64,000 nt of DNA from Natronospira bacteriovora (GCF_030848495.1 NZ_JAVDDT010000005.1:62001-126000), one strand, 5' to 3'. Positions 42,817 to 52,351 are shown, numbered from the stretch's first letter. Numbers and translations are program-made. Notes: generated by a model from the sequence alone, not told the origin.

Positions 42817-44393
42817 TCCGCTGCCGGCTGGGTCAGGCGTTCGATGTCGGCTTCTTCCTTCGCCGCACGCACCATCTCGCGCACATCGGCGCGCAACTGT
42901 TCGGCGTCATAAATGATGCCGTCCTTGATGGTATAGCGAACGCCACCCACGCGCTTGAGCCGGTTGCTGTCATCCACCCGGATGGCGCCGGTGCCGTAGA
43001 GCACCTTGAAGTTCTGCAGGGGGTTTTCACCCACGACCACCAGATCGGCCAGCTTGCCCGGCTCGATGGAGCCGATGTGGCTGTCACGACCGATGGCCTC
43101 GGCGCCGTGCAGGGTGGCAGCCCGGATCACTTCCAGGGGATGGAAGCCGGCTTCCTGCAGCAGTTCCATTTCCTGGATGTAGCCGAAACCGTAGATTTTG
43201 TAGATGTAACCGGAATCGGAACCCAGGGTGACCCGGCCGCCGTGGTTCTTGTAGTCGTTCAGGAACTGCATCCACAGGCGATAGTTCTCGCGCCAGTTGA
43301 TCTCGTCCTGGGTGGTCCAGTCGAACCAGTAGGAACCGTGGGCGCGACGGTCCGGCTCGAAGAAATTCCACAGGGAAGGCAGGGTGTACGCCTCATGCCA
43401 TTCGGCCCGGCGCTGGGCCATGAAATCCCGGTTGGCCTCGTAGATGTTGAGGGTGGGGTTGATGGTGAAGTCAAGCGCAATCAGCTCATCCCGCACCGCA
43501 CGCCAGTGCTCGCTGCCCGGCTCGGCGGCCTGGCGCCAGAGGGTGCCGGCCTCGGCAAAGCGGTGATATTCGTTCTGATAGTTATAGTCGCGCCGGTAAT
43601 CCTGCAGGGTGCGATCCTCGAACAGGGCCTCCGGCAGCCCATACCAGTGCTCCATGGTGGTCAGGCCCCAGCGGGCGGTGTCCAGCACATTGGCCCGCCC
43701 CACTTCCAGCTGGGCATGATGCTGGGCAGTACCAAGGCCCCGTTCCGTGGCTTCCTCGATGGCGGCACGCAGAATGTCGGGGTGGCTGCCGAAGAACTTG
43801 AAGCCCTCGGCACCGGCCCGCTCCATGCGCCGCACCCAGCGCCGGGCTTCCCTTTGCGTGGTGATGGGGCCCTCGTGGCCCTGGCCGAAGCCGACATAGG
43901 GATGAATGCGCGGGGCGGTGATGCGGTTCTCGTCGCTGCGGCGCTTGTGATCCATCACCCAGTCAAGGCCATTGAAGCTGCCCGGCTCCCGGATGGTGGT
44001 GATGCCGTGGGCCAGCCACAGCTTGAACACATACTCCGCCGGCGTGCCCTGGGCACGACCACCGATATGAGCGTGCATGTCCACGAAGCCGGGCAGGACG
44101 TAATGGCCTTCCAGGTCCAGCTCGCGGTCATCGGGGCCCGCCTCGGGGCGCCCGGCCGGATCGATCGCCACACCAGGATAGCCCACCACGTGCACATCCA
44201 CGATGCGATTGCCTTCGATGACGATGTCCACTGGGCCCATGGGGGGCGCACCGGTGGAGTTGATCAGGGTGGCGCCCCGCAGAATGAGCCGGTCAAAGGG
44301 TCCCTCGCCCTCGCTGCGCTCGGGGGCCGGCTCAATGGCCGCCTGGGCCGAAAAGGCAAGAAGCAGTGCAGCAAGCAGGGCAATCAGGCGCAT
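42810..44393 (-). CDS. Exported amidohydrolase-family metal-dependent hydrolase
   Basis: A 527-aa protein with a signal peptide (MRLIALLAALLLAFSAQAA). GHYVLPGFVDMHAHIGG holds the metal-binding HxH (His107, His109), and LGSDSGYIYK with IGSIEPGKLADLVVVGENPL is the usual C-terminal amidohydrolase/dipeptidase-like ending. Secreted members include prolidase-like and imidazolonepropionase-like enzymes. The substrate is unknown. It is divergent from the oligopeptidase gene. Confidence 0.88.
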   Translation of the reverse strand: MRLIALLAALLLAFSAQAAIEPAPERSEGEGPFDRLILRGATLINSTGAPPMGPVDIVIEGNRIVDVHVVGYPGVAIDPAGRPEAGPDDRELDLEGHYVLPGFVDMHAHIGGRAQGTPAEYVFKLWLAHGITTIREPGSFNGLDWVMDHKRRSDENRITAPRIHPYVGFGQGHEGPITTQREARRWVRRMERAGAEGFKFFGSHPDILRAAIEEATERGLGTAQHHAQLEVGRANVLDTARWGLTTMEHWYGLPEALFEDRTLQDYRRDYNYQNEYHRFAEAGTLWRQAAEPGSEHWRAVRDELIALDFTINPTLNIYEANRDFMAQRRAEWHEAYTLPSLWNFFEPDRRAHGSYWFDWTTQDEINWRENYRLWMQFLNDYKNHGGRVTLGSDSGYIYKIYGFGYIQEMELLQEAGFHPLEVIRAATLHGAEAIGRDSHIGSIEPGKLADLVVVGENPLQNFKVLYGTGAIRVDDSNRLKRVGGVRYTIKDGIIYDAEQLRADVREMVRAAKEEADIERLTQPAADY

Positions 44394-44528
44394 GGACAGG
44401 CTCCGTAGTGTGAATCCGTGGCAGCGGGGACGCTTATCCTAGCAGCGCGCCGGCCTCACTTCACGCTGGCAGGACCGCCGCCCTGTGCTATCGTTCCGCC
44501 TTTCAGACCACCCTGTGAGGAAACGGCA

Positions 44529-46769
44529 ATGCACCGGAATGCACTGCGTCTGGCGGGCGCCTGCCTGCTCGCCAGCACCCTGATCGCTTGCAGTCAGGAC
44601 GAAGGAAAGAGTGACACCATGACAGATCGTGACACGGCGGCCATCGGCAAGGCCGCGTTTGAAGCCCAGCGCTCCGTGGAGGCCCCGGTGGCCGAACGGC
44701 GCATGCAGTCCATCACCCAGCACGGGATTACCCGCGAGGATCCCTATTTCTGGATGCGGGATGACAACTGGCAGCAGGTCCTGCGCGACCCTTCCGTCCT
44801 TCGGGCCGAGATCCGCGATCATCTGCTGGCCGAGAACGAGTACCACGCCGCCATGATGAGCGACGTGGCCGGCCTGCAGGAGACCCTGTTTCAGGAAATG
44901 CGGGCGCGCATCAAGGAAGACGACAGCTCCGTCCCGGCCCGGGACGGCGACTGGGAATACTATGTGCGTTACCGGGAAGGCGGTGACTATCCGGTCTATG
45001 CCCGCCGCCCGGCTGGTGGTGGCGATGAGGTGATCCTCTTCGACGGTGATGCCGAATCCGAAGGTCATGACTTCTTCAACATCGGCGCCGTGGTGCACAG
45101 CCCGGATCATCGCCTGATTGCCTATGGCCTGGACACGGTGGGCTCGGAGTATTTCACCATCCGGGTGCGGAATATCGAAAGCGGCGAAGAATACAGCGAT
45201 GCCATTGAAAGCACCGATGGCCGCGCCGTGTGGGCCGCGGACTCCGGCAGCTTCTTCTACGTGGAGCGGGATGACAATCAGCGCCCCCGCTGGATTCGCC
45301 ATCATGTGCTCGGTGAAGACGCCGAGGAAGACCGCCTGGTCTATGAAGAAGAAGACAGCGGCATGTTCATCAGCCTGGGCAAGACCCAGAGCGGCGAGTA
45401 CATCCTGATCGGCTCGGGCAATCACACCCGCTCCCAGAGCTGGACCATCCCGGCCGACGCCCCGGACAGCGAACCCACGCTCATCGCCCCGCGCAAGGAC
45501 GATGAACTCTACTCGGTGGAACATCACGGGGATCATTTCTACATCCTCACCAATGCCGATGGCGCCGTGGACTTCAAGATCGTGCGCGCCCCGGTGGAAA
45601 ACCCCGGACGGGAACACTGGGAAGACTGGCTGCCCCATGAGCCGGGCCGCCTGGTCAGCAGCTTTGTCACCTATAAGAATCACCTGGTCTATCTCGCCCG
45701 CCGCAACGCGGTGCCGATCCTGGTGGTGTCGGACTACCAGGGTGATGGCTATGAAATCCCCATGGATGACGAGGCCTATTCCCTGGGCCTGATTTCCGGC
45801 TATGAGTTCGACACCGCACTCACCCGCTTCACCTACTCCACCCCCGCCCAGCCGGCCCAGACCTTTGACTGGCACATGGACAAGCGGGAGCGCACCCTGC
45901 GCAAGACCCAGGAAGTGCCCAGCGGGCATGACCCGGACCGCTACGTGGTGGAACGCATTGATGCGAAAACCGAAGATGGCGTGGCCGTCCCGGTCACCAT
46001 CCTGCGCCTGAAGTCCACGCCCCTGGATGGCAGCGCCCCCCTGCTGCTGTACGGCTATGGCAGTTATGGCGCCTACATGCCCGACAACTTCTCCGTGGCC
46101 AACCTGAGCCTGGCGGATCGCGGCGTGATCCGTGCGGTGGCCAAGGTACGCGGTGGTTCCGCCCTGGGCCGGCAGTGGTACCTGGACGGCAAGATGGAAG
46201 CCAAGCCGAACAGCTTCACCGACTTCCTGGCCTCGGCCCATGCTCTGATCGAACAGGGTTACACCTCAAGGGGACGCATCGTCATTGACGGGCGCTCCGC
46301 CGGTGGCCTGCTGGTGGGCGCCACCCTCAATCTCGATCCGGAAGTCTTCGGCGGCGCCATCGCCGGCGTGCCCTTCGTGGACGTACTCAACACCATCTCC
46401 GACCCCAGCCTGCCCCTGACCCCGCCGGAATGGCCGGAGTGGGGCAACCCCATCGAGTCGGAAGCGCACTATCAGTTGATCAAGGGCTATTCACCCTACG
46501 ACAACCTGCGGGATGATGTGCCCTACCCGCCCATCATGGCCACCGCCGGCCTGGCCGACTACCGGGTGACCTACTGGGAACCGGCCAAGTGGATCGCCCG
46601 CCTGCGCGCCGAAGCCCAGGGCGGCCCCTTCCTGCTCAAGACCAACATGGACGCCGGCCACGCCGGCTCGGCCGCCCGCTTTGATTCCCTGCGGGAGACT
46701 GCCGAGCTCTACAGCTTCGCCCTCAAGGTCATGGGCAAGGCCGAGGCTGAACCGGAGCCGCATCCGTAG
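44529..46769 (+). CDS. Lipoprotein oligopeptidase B-like S9A peptidase
   Basis: A 746-aa protein. The N-terminal signal ends in a lipobox (LASTLIACS), so it is probably anchored in the periplasm, unlike cytosolic PtrB. The propeller (residues ~90-470) begins after ITQHGITREDPYFWMRDDN. The hydrolase domain has the nucleophile Ser in DGRSAGGLL and the His in MDAGHAGSAAR. Oligopeptidase B cuts after basic residues in short peptides. ATG at 44529 follows GAGGAAACGGCA. A strong terminator follows. Confidence 0.92.
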   Translation: MHRNALRLAGACLLASTLIACSQDEGKSDTMTDRDTAAIGKAAFEAQRSVEAPVAERRMQSITQHGITREDPYFWMRDDNWQQVLRDPSVLRAEIRDHLLAENEYHAAMMSDVAGLQETLFQEMRARIKEDDSSVPARDGDWEYYVRYREGGDYPVYARRPAGGGDEVILFDGDAESEGHDFFNIGAVVHSPDHRLIAYGLDTVGSEYFTIRVRNIESGEEYSDAIESTDGRAVWAADSGSFFYVERDDNQRPRWIRHHVLGEDAEEDRLVYEEEDSGMFISLGKTQSGEYILIGSGNHTRSQSWTIPADAPDSEPTLIAPRKDDELYSVEHHGDHFYILTNADGAVDFKIVRAPVENPGREHWEDWLPHEPGRLVSSFVTYKNHLVYLARRNAVPILVVSDYQGDGYEIPMDDEAYSLGLISGYEFDTALTRFTYSTPAQPAQTFDWHMDKRERTLRKTQEVPSGHDPDRYVVERIDAKTEDGVAVPVTILRLKSTPLDGSAPLLLYGYGSYGAYMPDNFSVANLSLADRGVIRAVAKVRGGSALGRQWYLDGKMEAKPNSFTDFLASAHALIEQGYTSRGRIVIDGRSAGGLLVGATLNLDPEVFGGAIAGVPFVDVLNTISDPSLPLTPPEWPEWGNPIESEAHYQLIKGYSPYDNLRDDVPYPPIMATAGLADYRVTYWEPAKWIARLRAEAQGGPFLLKTNMDAGHAGSAARFDSLRETAELYSFALKVMGKAEAEPEPHP

Positions 46770-46795
46770 ACGTTGGACCTCAAGGCAATGAACAG

Positions 46796-46825
46796 GGGCG
46801 GTCAGGAATGACCGCCCTTTTTTTT
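46796..46825 (+). terminator. Intrinsic terminator of the oligopeptidase gene
   Basis: GGGCGGTCA, loop GGAA, TGACCGCCC, then eight T. A perfect 9-bp stem with a T-run, 27 bp after the stop codon. Confidence 0.92.
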
Positions 46826-46829
46826 GGAC

Positions 46830-47127
46830 CACGAAATGGACACTGAATGGACACGAGATGAAACCTTGAAAACATTTGGCCGCGAAATGGACGCGAAATA
46901 AACGCTAAATGAAAGGCGAAAAGATGATTGGCCACAGATGAACACGGATGGACGCAGATTTGGGCCGTGCTTGGGGTGATGCCGTGCTGCTTCGGAGGGG
47001 CCGTGCCTGGGGATGGCACGGGGTATTTGACCACGACATGGACACGACATGGGGTTTGGCACGGCGGGGGCTGACGGCCCCCTGTGGGAGCGGCTTTCAG
47101 CCGCGATGGCAATTGTTCGGTTGGCAC
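46830..47127. repeat. ~300-bp dispersed intergenic repeat, copy 1
   Basis: It starts with imperfect ATGGACACGA-type units and contains TTGGCCACAGATGAACACGG and then ATGGACGCAGAT. It continues through a GGAGGGGCCGTGCC stem and ends with the REP-like GTGGGAGCGGCTTTCAGCCG and GGCAATTGTTCGGTTGGCA. Closely similar copies lie at 50536-50790 and, inverted, at 52352-52645. Nothing else is seen in this 374-bp gap. Confidence 0.88.
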
Positions 47128-47142
47128 CCTCCCTGCCGCTTG

Positions 47143-48972
47143 TCAATGCGAGGGGGCTTGGTCAATGAATGGTTGGCGCCTGAGTCGCCAATTGGCGACA
47201 AAAAGGAGGATAAGCAACTCATAGGGCCCACGCCCCAGGCTACAACCGGATCCGGAGCTGGGCGGCGAGACCGAAATGGTCACGCTATCCTGAAGCGGGC
47301 TTTCATTCTCCTCAACCTGATCACTGACCAGCTGTAATGCGATCTCATGATCACCCGCCACCAGTGCTTCCATCCGCGTCGTGACCGTCACATGGCCTCC
47401 GGGCGGTATGGACTTGATCAGACAGATGTCCGACTGAGCCGAACGCTGCCACCAACAGGGGACATTGGCGGCGGTCAGCTCGAAGGCGTCCTCACGTCGT
47501 TGCAGGCGCAGGAACACATTGCTGGCCGTCGCCTCGCCCTGATTCTCTACACGCCAGTGATGATCGAAGGAGCGATCCCGCACCACCGCCGCCTCCGGCC
47601 AGGCATCACCAAAGCGGAGGTGAACGGGGGCGGCCTCCGGTTGAAACACCAGTGCATTGCCGTAGGCGTGGCCCAGGGCGGAGGGTCCACCGCCCATGGC
47701 GGCAACGCCATGGCTTCCGGCCGGTACCACCCCTGAGCCAAGCCGATGACCTACGTTATCCCAGCTGCGCCAGGTTGGCGTCAATTCGCCGAGAAGACGC
47801 CAGCCGGTGGCTTCGGAGGCATCGCGCCTGAACACATGCAGGGCGCCACCGCTCAGGGTCCCCGTTTCATCGCGGGCCGCGGGTTCGCCCACGATCAGGC
47901 GTTCGCCACTCCGCGTGAGTGTCGCCGACCAGCCAAAGGTGTCGTTGTAACCTTCCACCGGATCAGGGTTTTCCATGATCGCTGATCGCTCCCATTGATC
48001 CGTCTCCACATCCAGTTCATGGATATACAGACGCACCCGGCCACTCATTGGCTCTTCGGAACGATCTTCCCCCATCAACATCAGGTGATTTTCACCCAGA
48101 TACACCAGCCGATACTCCAGCGTCTCGCGTCCTTGCTCCGGCGCATCGCCCACCAGTCGCTGCGTGAACACCCACTCTCCGGACTCCGGGTCATGGCGAT
48201 ACATATAGGTGGCACCCAGACGGGCTTCCTCCTCTTCCACCCAGGCGTTCCTGCCCCAGACCGCCAGCCAGGGATAGGCCAGTTTCACTCGCATGCCGAA
48301 ATCGTCCAGAACCTGACCCTCCGGCCGGTCATGGGCCAGCAGCTTTTGCTCATAGACCCAGTCCGCCACGGATTCCTCCCAGCGGAAGAGATAGGTGGCC
48401 CCGTTGGAATCGGGCAGCGGCCCCTCGCCCAGGGTGGCACCCACCGCCAGCCAGCCACCGTCGGCCGCGACACCCGAGCCGAAACTGGCCGTGTTCGGCT
48501 CAGGGCGGTCTATGCGGCGAAGGAAGTCCACTTGCCCGCTGGCTGGATCACGGCGAAACTCGAACACCGCGCCGCTGTTCTGTGCATCCGGCGAACGATC
48601 CGCCCGAAACGCGCCCACGTAGAAGTGATCGCCATCAATATCCACTTCATTCCCGAACCGCGCCCTGCGATCAAGGCCGACCTCGGTACCCGGAATCCAA
48701 CGCTGCTCCAGCCACTGACCCTCGGCATTGGGCGCCATGATCACCGCCCCGCCCAGATCCTGTATGCCCTCTACGGTAGCATCGCCGATTCCGATCAGGA
48801 CAAAATCCTCATCGCCGGCAATGTCCGATATCAGCCCCAGGGCATCGTGAGGCGGCAAGGCGCCGCCATCAGGCAGCAACCCGTCCGGTGTATCGGCATG
48901 CAGGGACGGCAGGCCGCAGATCATCATCAGCGACAGGTATCGGCAGATCCGCTTCAAAAAACCCAGATTCAT
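47143..48972 (-). CDS. Secreted beta-propeller-like protein with C-terminal sorting signal
   Basis: A 609-aa protein with a signal peptide (FLKRICRYLSLMMICGLPSL). The middle repeats strands of FG-GAP/integrin-like type (FGNEVDIDGDHFYVGAFRAD, FGSGVAADGGWLAVGATLGE, FGWSATLTRSGERLIVGEPA). An Ig-like stretch (residues ~460-565) follows. The end is tripartite: GSGC with Cys577, a hydrophobic segment (YELLILLFVANW) and basic residues (RLRRQ), resembling JDVT-CTERM-type sorting signals. It follows a disrupted subtilisin gene by 43 bp. Probably a surface or envelope protein; the ligand is unknown. Confidence 0.72.
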   Translation of the reverse strand: MNLGFLKRICRYLSLMMICGLPSLHADTPDGLLPDGGALPPHDALGLISDIAGDEDFVLIGIGDATVEGIQDLGGAVIMAPNAEGQWLEQRWIPGTEVGLDRRARFGNEVDIDGDHFYVGAFRADRSPDAQNSGAVFEFRRDPASGQVDFLRRIDRPEPNTASFGSGVAADGGWLAVGATLGEGPLPDSNGATYLFRWEESVADWVYEQKLLAHDRPEGQVLDDFGMRVKLAYPWLAVWGRNAWVEEEEARLGATYMYRHDPESGEWVFTQRLVGDAPEQGRETLEYRLVYLGENHLMLMGEDRSEEPMSGRVRLYIHELDVETDQWERSAIMENPDPVEGYNDTFGWSATLTRSGERLIVGEPAARDETGTLSGGALHVFRRDASEATGWRLLGELTPTWRSWDNVGHRLGSGVVPAGSHGVAAMGGGPSALGHAYGNALVFQPEAAPVHLRFGDAWPEAAVVRDRSFDHHWRVENQGEATASNVFLRLQRREDAFELTAANVPCWWQRSAQSDICLIKSIPPGGHVTVTTRMEALVAGDHEIALQLVSDQVEENESPLQDSVTISVSPPSSGSGCSLGRGPYELLILLFVANWRLRRQPFIDQAPSH

Positions 48973-48975
48973 GAC

Positions 48976-49002
48976 GTCACCTGAAAAAGGGGGACAGGGT
49001 TA
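48976..49002. repeat. 27-bp repeat, copy 1 (inverted partner at 50374-50398)
   Basis: GTCACCTGAAAAAGGGGGAC followed by AGGGTTA. It is almost the reverse complement of the sequence at 50374-50398 (TACCCTGTCACCCC then TTTTTCAGTGAC). The two bracket the subtilisin pseudogene in opposite orientation. Confidence 0.7.
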
Positions 49003-49015
49003 CGATATCAAGGCA

Positions 49016-50342
49016 TCAGGGGCACATCACCCACTGCCCGTCTTCATCCTGATAGGGACAGGATGGGGGATCACTCCCGTCGTCACCGCCACCATCGTCA
49101 TCAGGTCGATGCCACTGGTAAAGCAGCTTGTTCGGGGAACCCGACAGATTGCTCAACACACTTTCGGTGACGTTGCCCATTATGGCGGTACGCACATCAT
49201 TCGCGAAGACATCAACTCCAACCGCATCGATATGGATAGCCGCGACACCGGCGACCAGCGGGGCGGCGAAAGACGTGCCTGAACTGCGAATGGTTGCGGA
49301 ATCACTGCTGTCCCAAAGCACCTCCACGTCTTCACCAGGTGCAAACAGATCAATTGCAGCACCCCAGTTGGAATGCCCGGCACGGCTGTCATCGATCGTG
49401 GAGCTGCCGACGGTCAAGACCTCCGACATCCTCGCCGGAACCTGCGTCGATGCATCCGCGTTGTCATTGCCGGCCGAGGCAATCGGCAATACTCTCGACG
49501 GAAGGTCCCGGATGGCCGATTCCATCGAACCCACTTGATCAACAGACTCATGATAGCCAAAGCTCATATTGAGAACCGCAGTGGAGCCATGAGCAGAGGC
49601 GTGATCCGCGACATCGTTAATAGCATCAATAACAAGACTTGCTTGCGAGTAACCCTTGCAATCAAAAACACGCAAGTCCTTTATCAAGGCGCCTTTCGCA
49701 GCCCCCACATCAAGCGCGCCGACCATGCCGGCGACCGCCGTGCCGTGCCCGCTTAGAGTGCCATGAACCCCGGCCGCCTGGATCGGACAAAATCCAGGGC
49801 AGGGGTCATAACCCGAGTCACATGTGTCATTGAAGTCGCCTTCACTGTCAAAGCGGTCATGAATGCGCTCGACCTGCCCGCTGAAGAACTGGTCATGCTC
49901 TGCCCTGACACCCGTATCAATGACATAGACGTAAACATCGGATCCGTCATGGGTATAGGAATAGGTATCCGAAAGCGGAAGCGCCCTTTGATCAATTCTG
50001 TCCAGACTCCAGTCCGGCTGATGCTGGGTCGTGCCACCATGAATGGTGACAATTCAATCCCGCTCGACCGCCCTGACCTGAGGCATTCGTTCCAACAGCC
50101 TGGCGCGCTGCTCCGTCATCTCGGCAACAAAACCCTTGTTGACATGCGTATAAACCAGGAGAGGCTCCACTCCCTGATTCGCCAGCACTTGATTCACCTG
50201 GTCGGGCACCTGACTCGGCAGGAGATCATCCCCGTCTTTCAGGCTGACAATCCAACGCTCAACATCAGAAGCTGAGGACGGGCCTTCAGATGCCTGAAGC
50301 GGGCCCGAGAGAGAGAGAGAGAAGCAAGATAATTCTTTTCAT
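49016..50342 (-). pseudogene. Disrupted S8 (subtilisin-like) serine protease
   Basis: From ATG at 50342 (AAGGAG 7 bases upstream) a signal peptide begins (MKRIILLLSLSL). A (GA)8 tract at 50307-50322 leaves it out of frame, and it would end after 18 codons. In the other frame the rest is a full protease: an I9-like propeptide (ERWIVSLKDGDDLLPSQVPD), then a TGA stop at 50056-50054, then the mature domain. The triad is intact: Asp in YVIDTGVR, His in GHGTAVAG, Ser in SGTSFAAP. With two lesions it should not make active enzyme. One more or two fewer GA units would restore the first frame only. Confidence 0.8.
50307..50322. repeat. (GA)8 dinucleotide tract in a signal-peptide region
   Basis: Eight GA units (TC on the coding strand) lie in the signal-peptide part of the subtilisin gene. 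Slippage would shift the frame, the classic form of a phase-variable switch, but a second stop downstream also blocks the gene. Confidence 0.85.
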
Positions 50343-50373
50343 GCGAATCTCCTTATGCGCAACTTTCCTGACT

Positions 50374-50398
50374 ACCCTGTCACCCCTTTTTCAGTGAC
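50374..50398. repeat. 27-bp repeat, copy 2 (inverted partner at 48976-49002)
   Basis: TACCCTGTCACCCC then TTTTTCAGTGAC. It contains a short stem GTCAC/GTGAC around CCCTTTTTCA, so it may itself be a REP-like hairpin. It lies 32 bp upstream of the subtilisin start. Confidence 0.7.
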
Positions 50399-50535
50399 AT
50401 TTTTTAACTTAGCTCAGATACTCTGAATTTTCCAATCGTCCTTGGACATGGCCGTCGCAGCGCCGTCACACAATCACCTCAGAGGGGGGAGCTGCGCGGG
50501 GTCGGGACAGATTCTCGCTGATGGCAGAGAATCCA

Positions 50536-50790
50536 TGACTACTAAATGGACACGAGATAAAAGGCGAAAAGATTATTGGCCACAGATGAACACGGATGGA
50601 CGCAGATTGGCGTCGTGCTTGGGGAGCCGCCTTGCTGCTTCGGAGGGGCCGTGCCTGCGGATGGCACGGGGTATTTGACCACGAAATGGACACTAAATGG
50701 ACACGACATGGGGGTTGGCACGGCGGGGGCTGACGGCCCCCTGTGGGAGCGGCTTTCAGCCGCGATGGCAATTGCTCGGTTGGCACGCCG
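50536..50790. repeat. ~250-bp dispersed intergenic repeat, copy 2
   Basis: Same order of segments as copy 1: ATGGACACGAGAT, TTGGCCACAGATGAACACGG, GGAGGGGCCGTGCC and a REP-like GTGGGAGCGGCTTTCAGCCG. It fills most of the 469-bp gap between the subtilisin start and the quinone oxidoreductase stop. The remaining part (50399-50535) holds no gene that could be supported. Confidence 0.88.
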
Positions 50791-50810
50791 GTTGTTTAAT
50801 GTGCGTCGCA

Positions 50811-51848
50811 TCAGGTCAGCAAGACCAACTTCCCCGTTGTCTGGCCTGACTCGAGGTCGCGGTGGGCGCTGGCGACGTCGTCGAAGGCGTAGGTGGTCAC
50901 CGGCAGGGGATGAATATCGCCCTCGGCGGCCCACTGCAAGAGCTGATCGAAGCCGGTTCGGAGTACATCCGGGCGGTGGCCCATGAAGCTGAGATTGAAG
51001 CCCATGACGGCGCGGTTTTCGCTGGTCATGGCCAGGGGGCTGAAGCGGGGTGTGCGGAACCAGCTGGCGATCATTGCCGGCCAGTTGACCCGGCCACGGC
51101 CACGGCGGTCCGGGTGGAACATGCCATGAAAACCGTAAACCAGCAGGCGTCCGCCCGGGGCCAGATGGCGGTAGCTCTGTTTCAGGGTGGGATAACCGTT
51201 GGCATCGGCGATGAGGTCAAAGCCATCCGGGGCCAGGCGCCCGGCTTCCGACCAGAGCGCCTGGCGGGATTTGTCGATCACGTCGATGCCGTGGGCCTTG
51301 AGGCTGTCCACCTTGTGTGAGCGACCCACCACGCCGACAACATGGGCAGCGGCGCGCCGGGCCAGCTGGACCAGGGCCTGGCCCACTCCACCGGCGGCCG
51401 AGTGGATCAGCACACGGTGACCGGGCTGGATATCGCCGAGAGCATGCAGGGCATACCAGGCCGTCAGGAACACGGTGGGAAAAGCGGCCGCTTCGGCCAG
51501 GGACCAATGTTCGGGAATCGACCGCAGCTGATGCTCGGGTACGCAGACGCGATCGGCATAGGCATTGAACAGGCTCAGCGCCATGACCCGTTCGCCCACC
51601 TTCACGGTGCTGACTCCCTCACCCACGGCCATCACTTCGCCGGCCACCTCGAAGCCCGGCGTCAACGGCCAGCCCTCGAACTCCCGCGCCGACTTGTACA
51701 GGCCCATGCGGGCAATGCAGTCCGCGAAGTTGACGCCGACGGCCGCCACCCGGATCAGCACCTCGCCCGGGCCGGGTTCGGGATCGGCCACGGTCTCCAT
51801 GGTCAGGCGGTCATAACCACCGGGCCGTTCAATCCGGATTCTTCGCAT
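50811..51848 (-). CDS. Zinc-less medium-chain (quinone oxidoreductase-like) reductase
   Basis: A 345-aa MDR-superfamily protein. GVNFADCIARMGLYKSA, PGFEVAGEV and the cofactor motif SAAGGVGQALVQLARRA are typical of VAT-1/zeta-crystallin-like quinone oxidoreductases, which use NADPH and lack the catalytic zinc Cys. ATG at 51848 follows AAGGA by 8 bases; an upstream frame to 51983 lies inside the NfeD-like gene. It overlaps that gene by 20 bp and is probably co-transcribed. The substrate is unknown. Confidence 0.88.
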   Translation of the reverse strand: MRRIRIERPGGYDRLTMETVADPEPGPGEVLIRVAAVGVNFADCIARMGLYKSAREFEGWPLTPGFEVAGEVMAVGEGVSTVKVGERVMALSLFNAYADRVCVPEHQLRSIPEHWSLAEAAAFPTVFLTAWYALHALGDIQPGHRVLIHSAAGGVGQALVQLARRAAAHVVGVVGRSHKVDSLKAHGIDVIDKSRQALWSEAGRLAPDGFDLIADANGYPTLKQSYRHLAPGGRLLVYGFHGMFHPDRRGRGRVNWPAMIASWFRTPRFSPLAMTSENRAVMGFNLSFMGHRPDVLRTGFDQLLQWAAEGDIHPLPVTTYAFDDVASAHRDLESGQTTGKLVLLT

Positions 51849-52248
51849 CCCCTTCGTCCTTTTCCTCATCGGCCCGAACCCGCTCCACGATAAGCAGCAG
51901 CCGCTCATGGGCCACCACGCGCACCGTGTCGGCCCGGGGAATGAATTCGCCATTACGCGAACGCGCTCGCCAGCGTTCACCATGAATCTGGATCAGGCCC
52001 TTGTCCTGCACACTGGTCAGGCTGATGCCGGTGCGCCCGATCATGGATTCCGGCCCCGGAGATTGCCCACCTTCCAGGGCGGGACGATAGACGGGAAACA
52101 GCAGGGCGTCCTTGACCAGCCAGATGGCCATGACCCAAAGCGCCAGGCGCCCGCTCATCCACTCCCATTGCACCGCCAGGTAGAGCATGATGCCCAGGAG
52201 TGCCGCCCCGGGAATCTGCAACAGCACGTATCGCAGAACGGTAGCCAT
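51829..52248 (-). CDS. NfeD-like membrane protein
   Basis: A 139-aa protein. Two membrane spans (RYVLLQIPGAALLGIMLYLA and LALWVMAIWLVKDALLFPVY) are followed by a small beta-barrel (MIGRTGISLTSVQDKGLIQI, ERWRARSR, VRVVAHERLLLIVE) like the OB-fold of NfeD proteins. NfeD partners are often stomatin-like proteins; none is adjacent. ATG at 52248 follows GGAG by 6 bases and is preferred over ATG at 52260. Confidence 0.78.
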   Translation of the reverse strand: MATVLRYVLLQIPGAALLGIMLYLAVQWEWMSGRLALWVMAIWLVKDALLFPVYRPALEGGQSPGPESMIGRTGISLTSVQDKGLIQIHGERWRARSRNGEFIPRADTVRVVAHERLLLIVERVRADEEKDEGDAKNPD

Positions 52249-52351
52249 GTGAGACTCCATGGAGTGGTGTTGGCTGTGGAGTAATTTACCATGGGGTGCG
52301 TTTGCGGGGTGGCGGGGGGACAGGGGGTTTCGACAAGCGGGCGTGCCAGGT

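Noticed and set aside
44439-46241. A 600-codon minus-strand open frame opposite the oligopeptidase gene
   Set aside because: Antisense to a gene with all S9 catalytic motifs; no motif on the reverse strand.
50054-50056. Selenocysteine at the in-frame TGA of the subtilisin
   Set aside because: The residue is in the propeptide, not an active site, no SECIS-like stem was noticed, and the gene also has a frameshift; a nonsense mutation is simpler.
50442-50678. A 78-codon gene upstream of the subtilisin
   Set aside because: It runs through dispersed repeat copy 2 and has no ribosome-binding site or domain.
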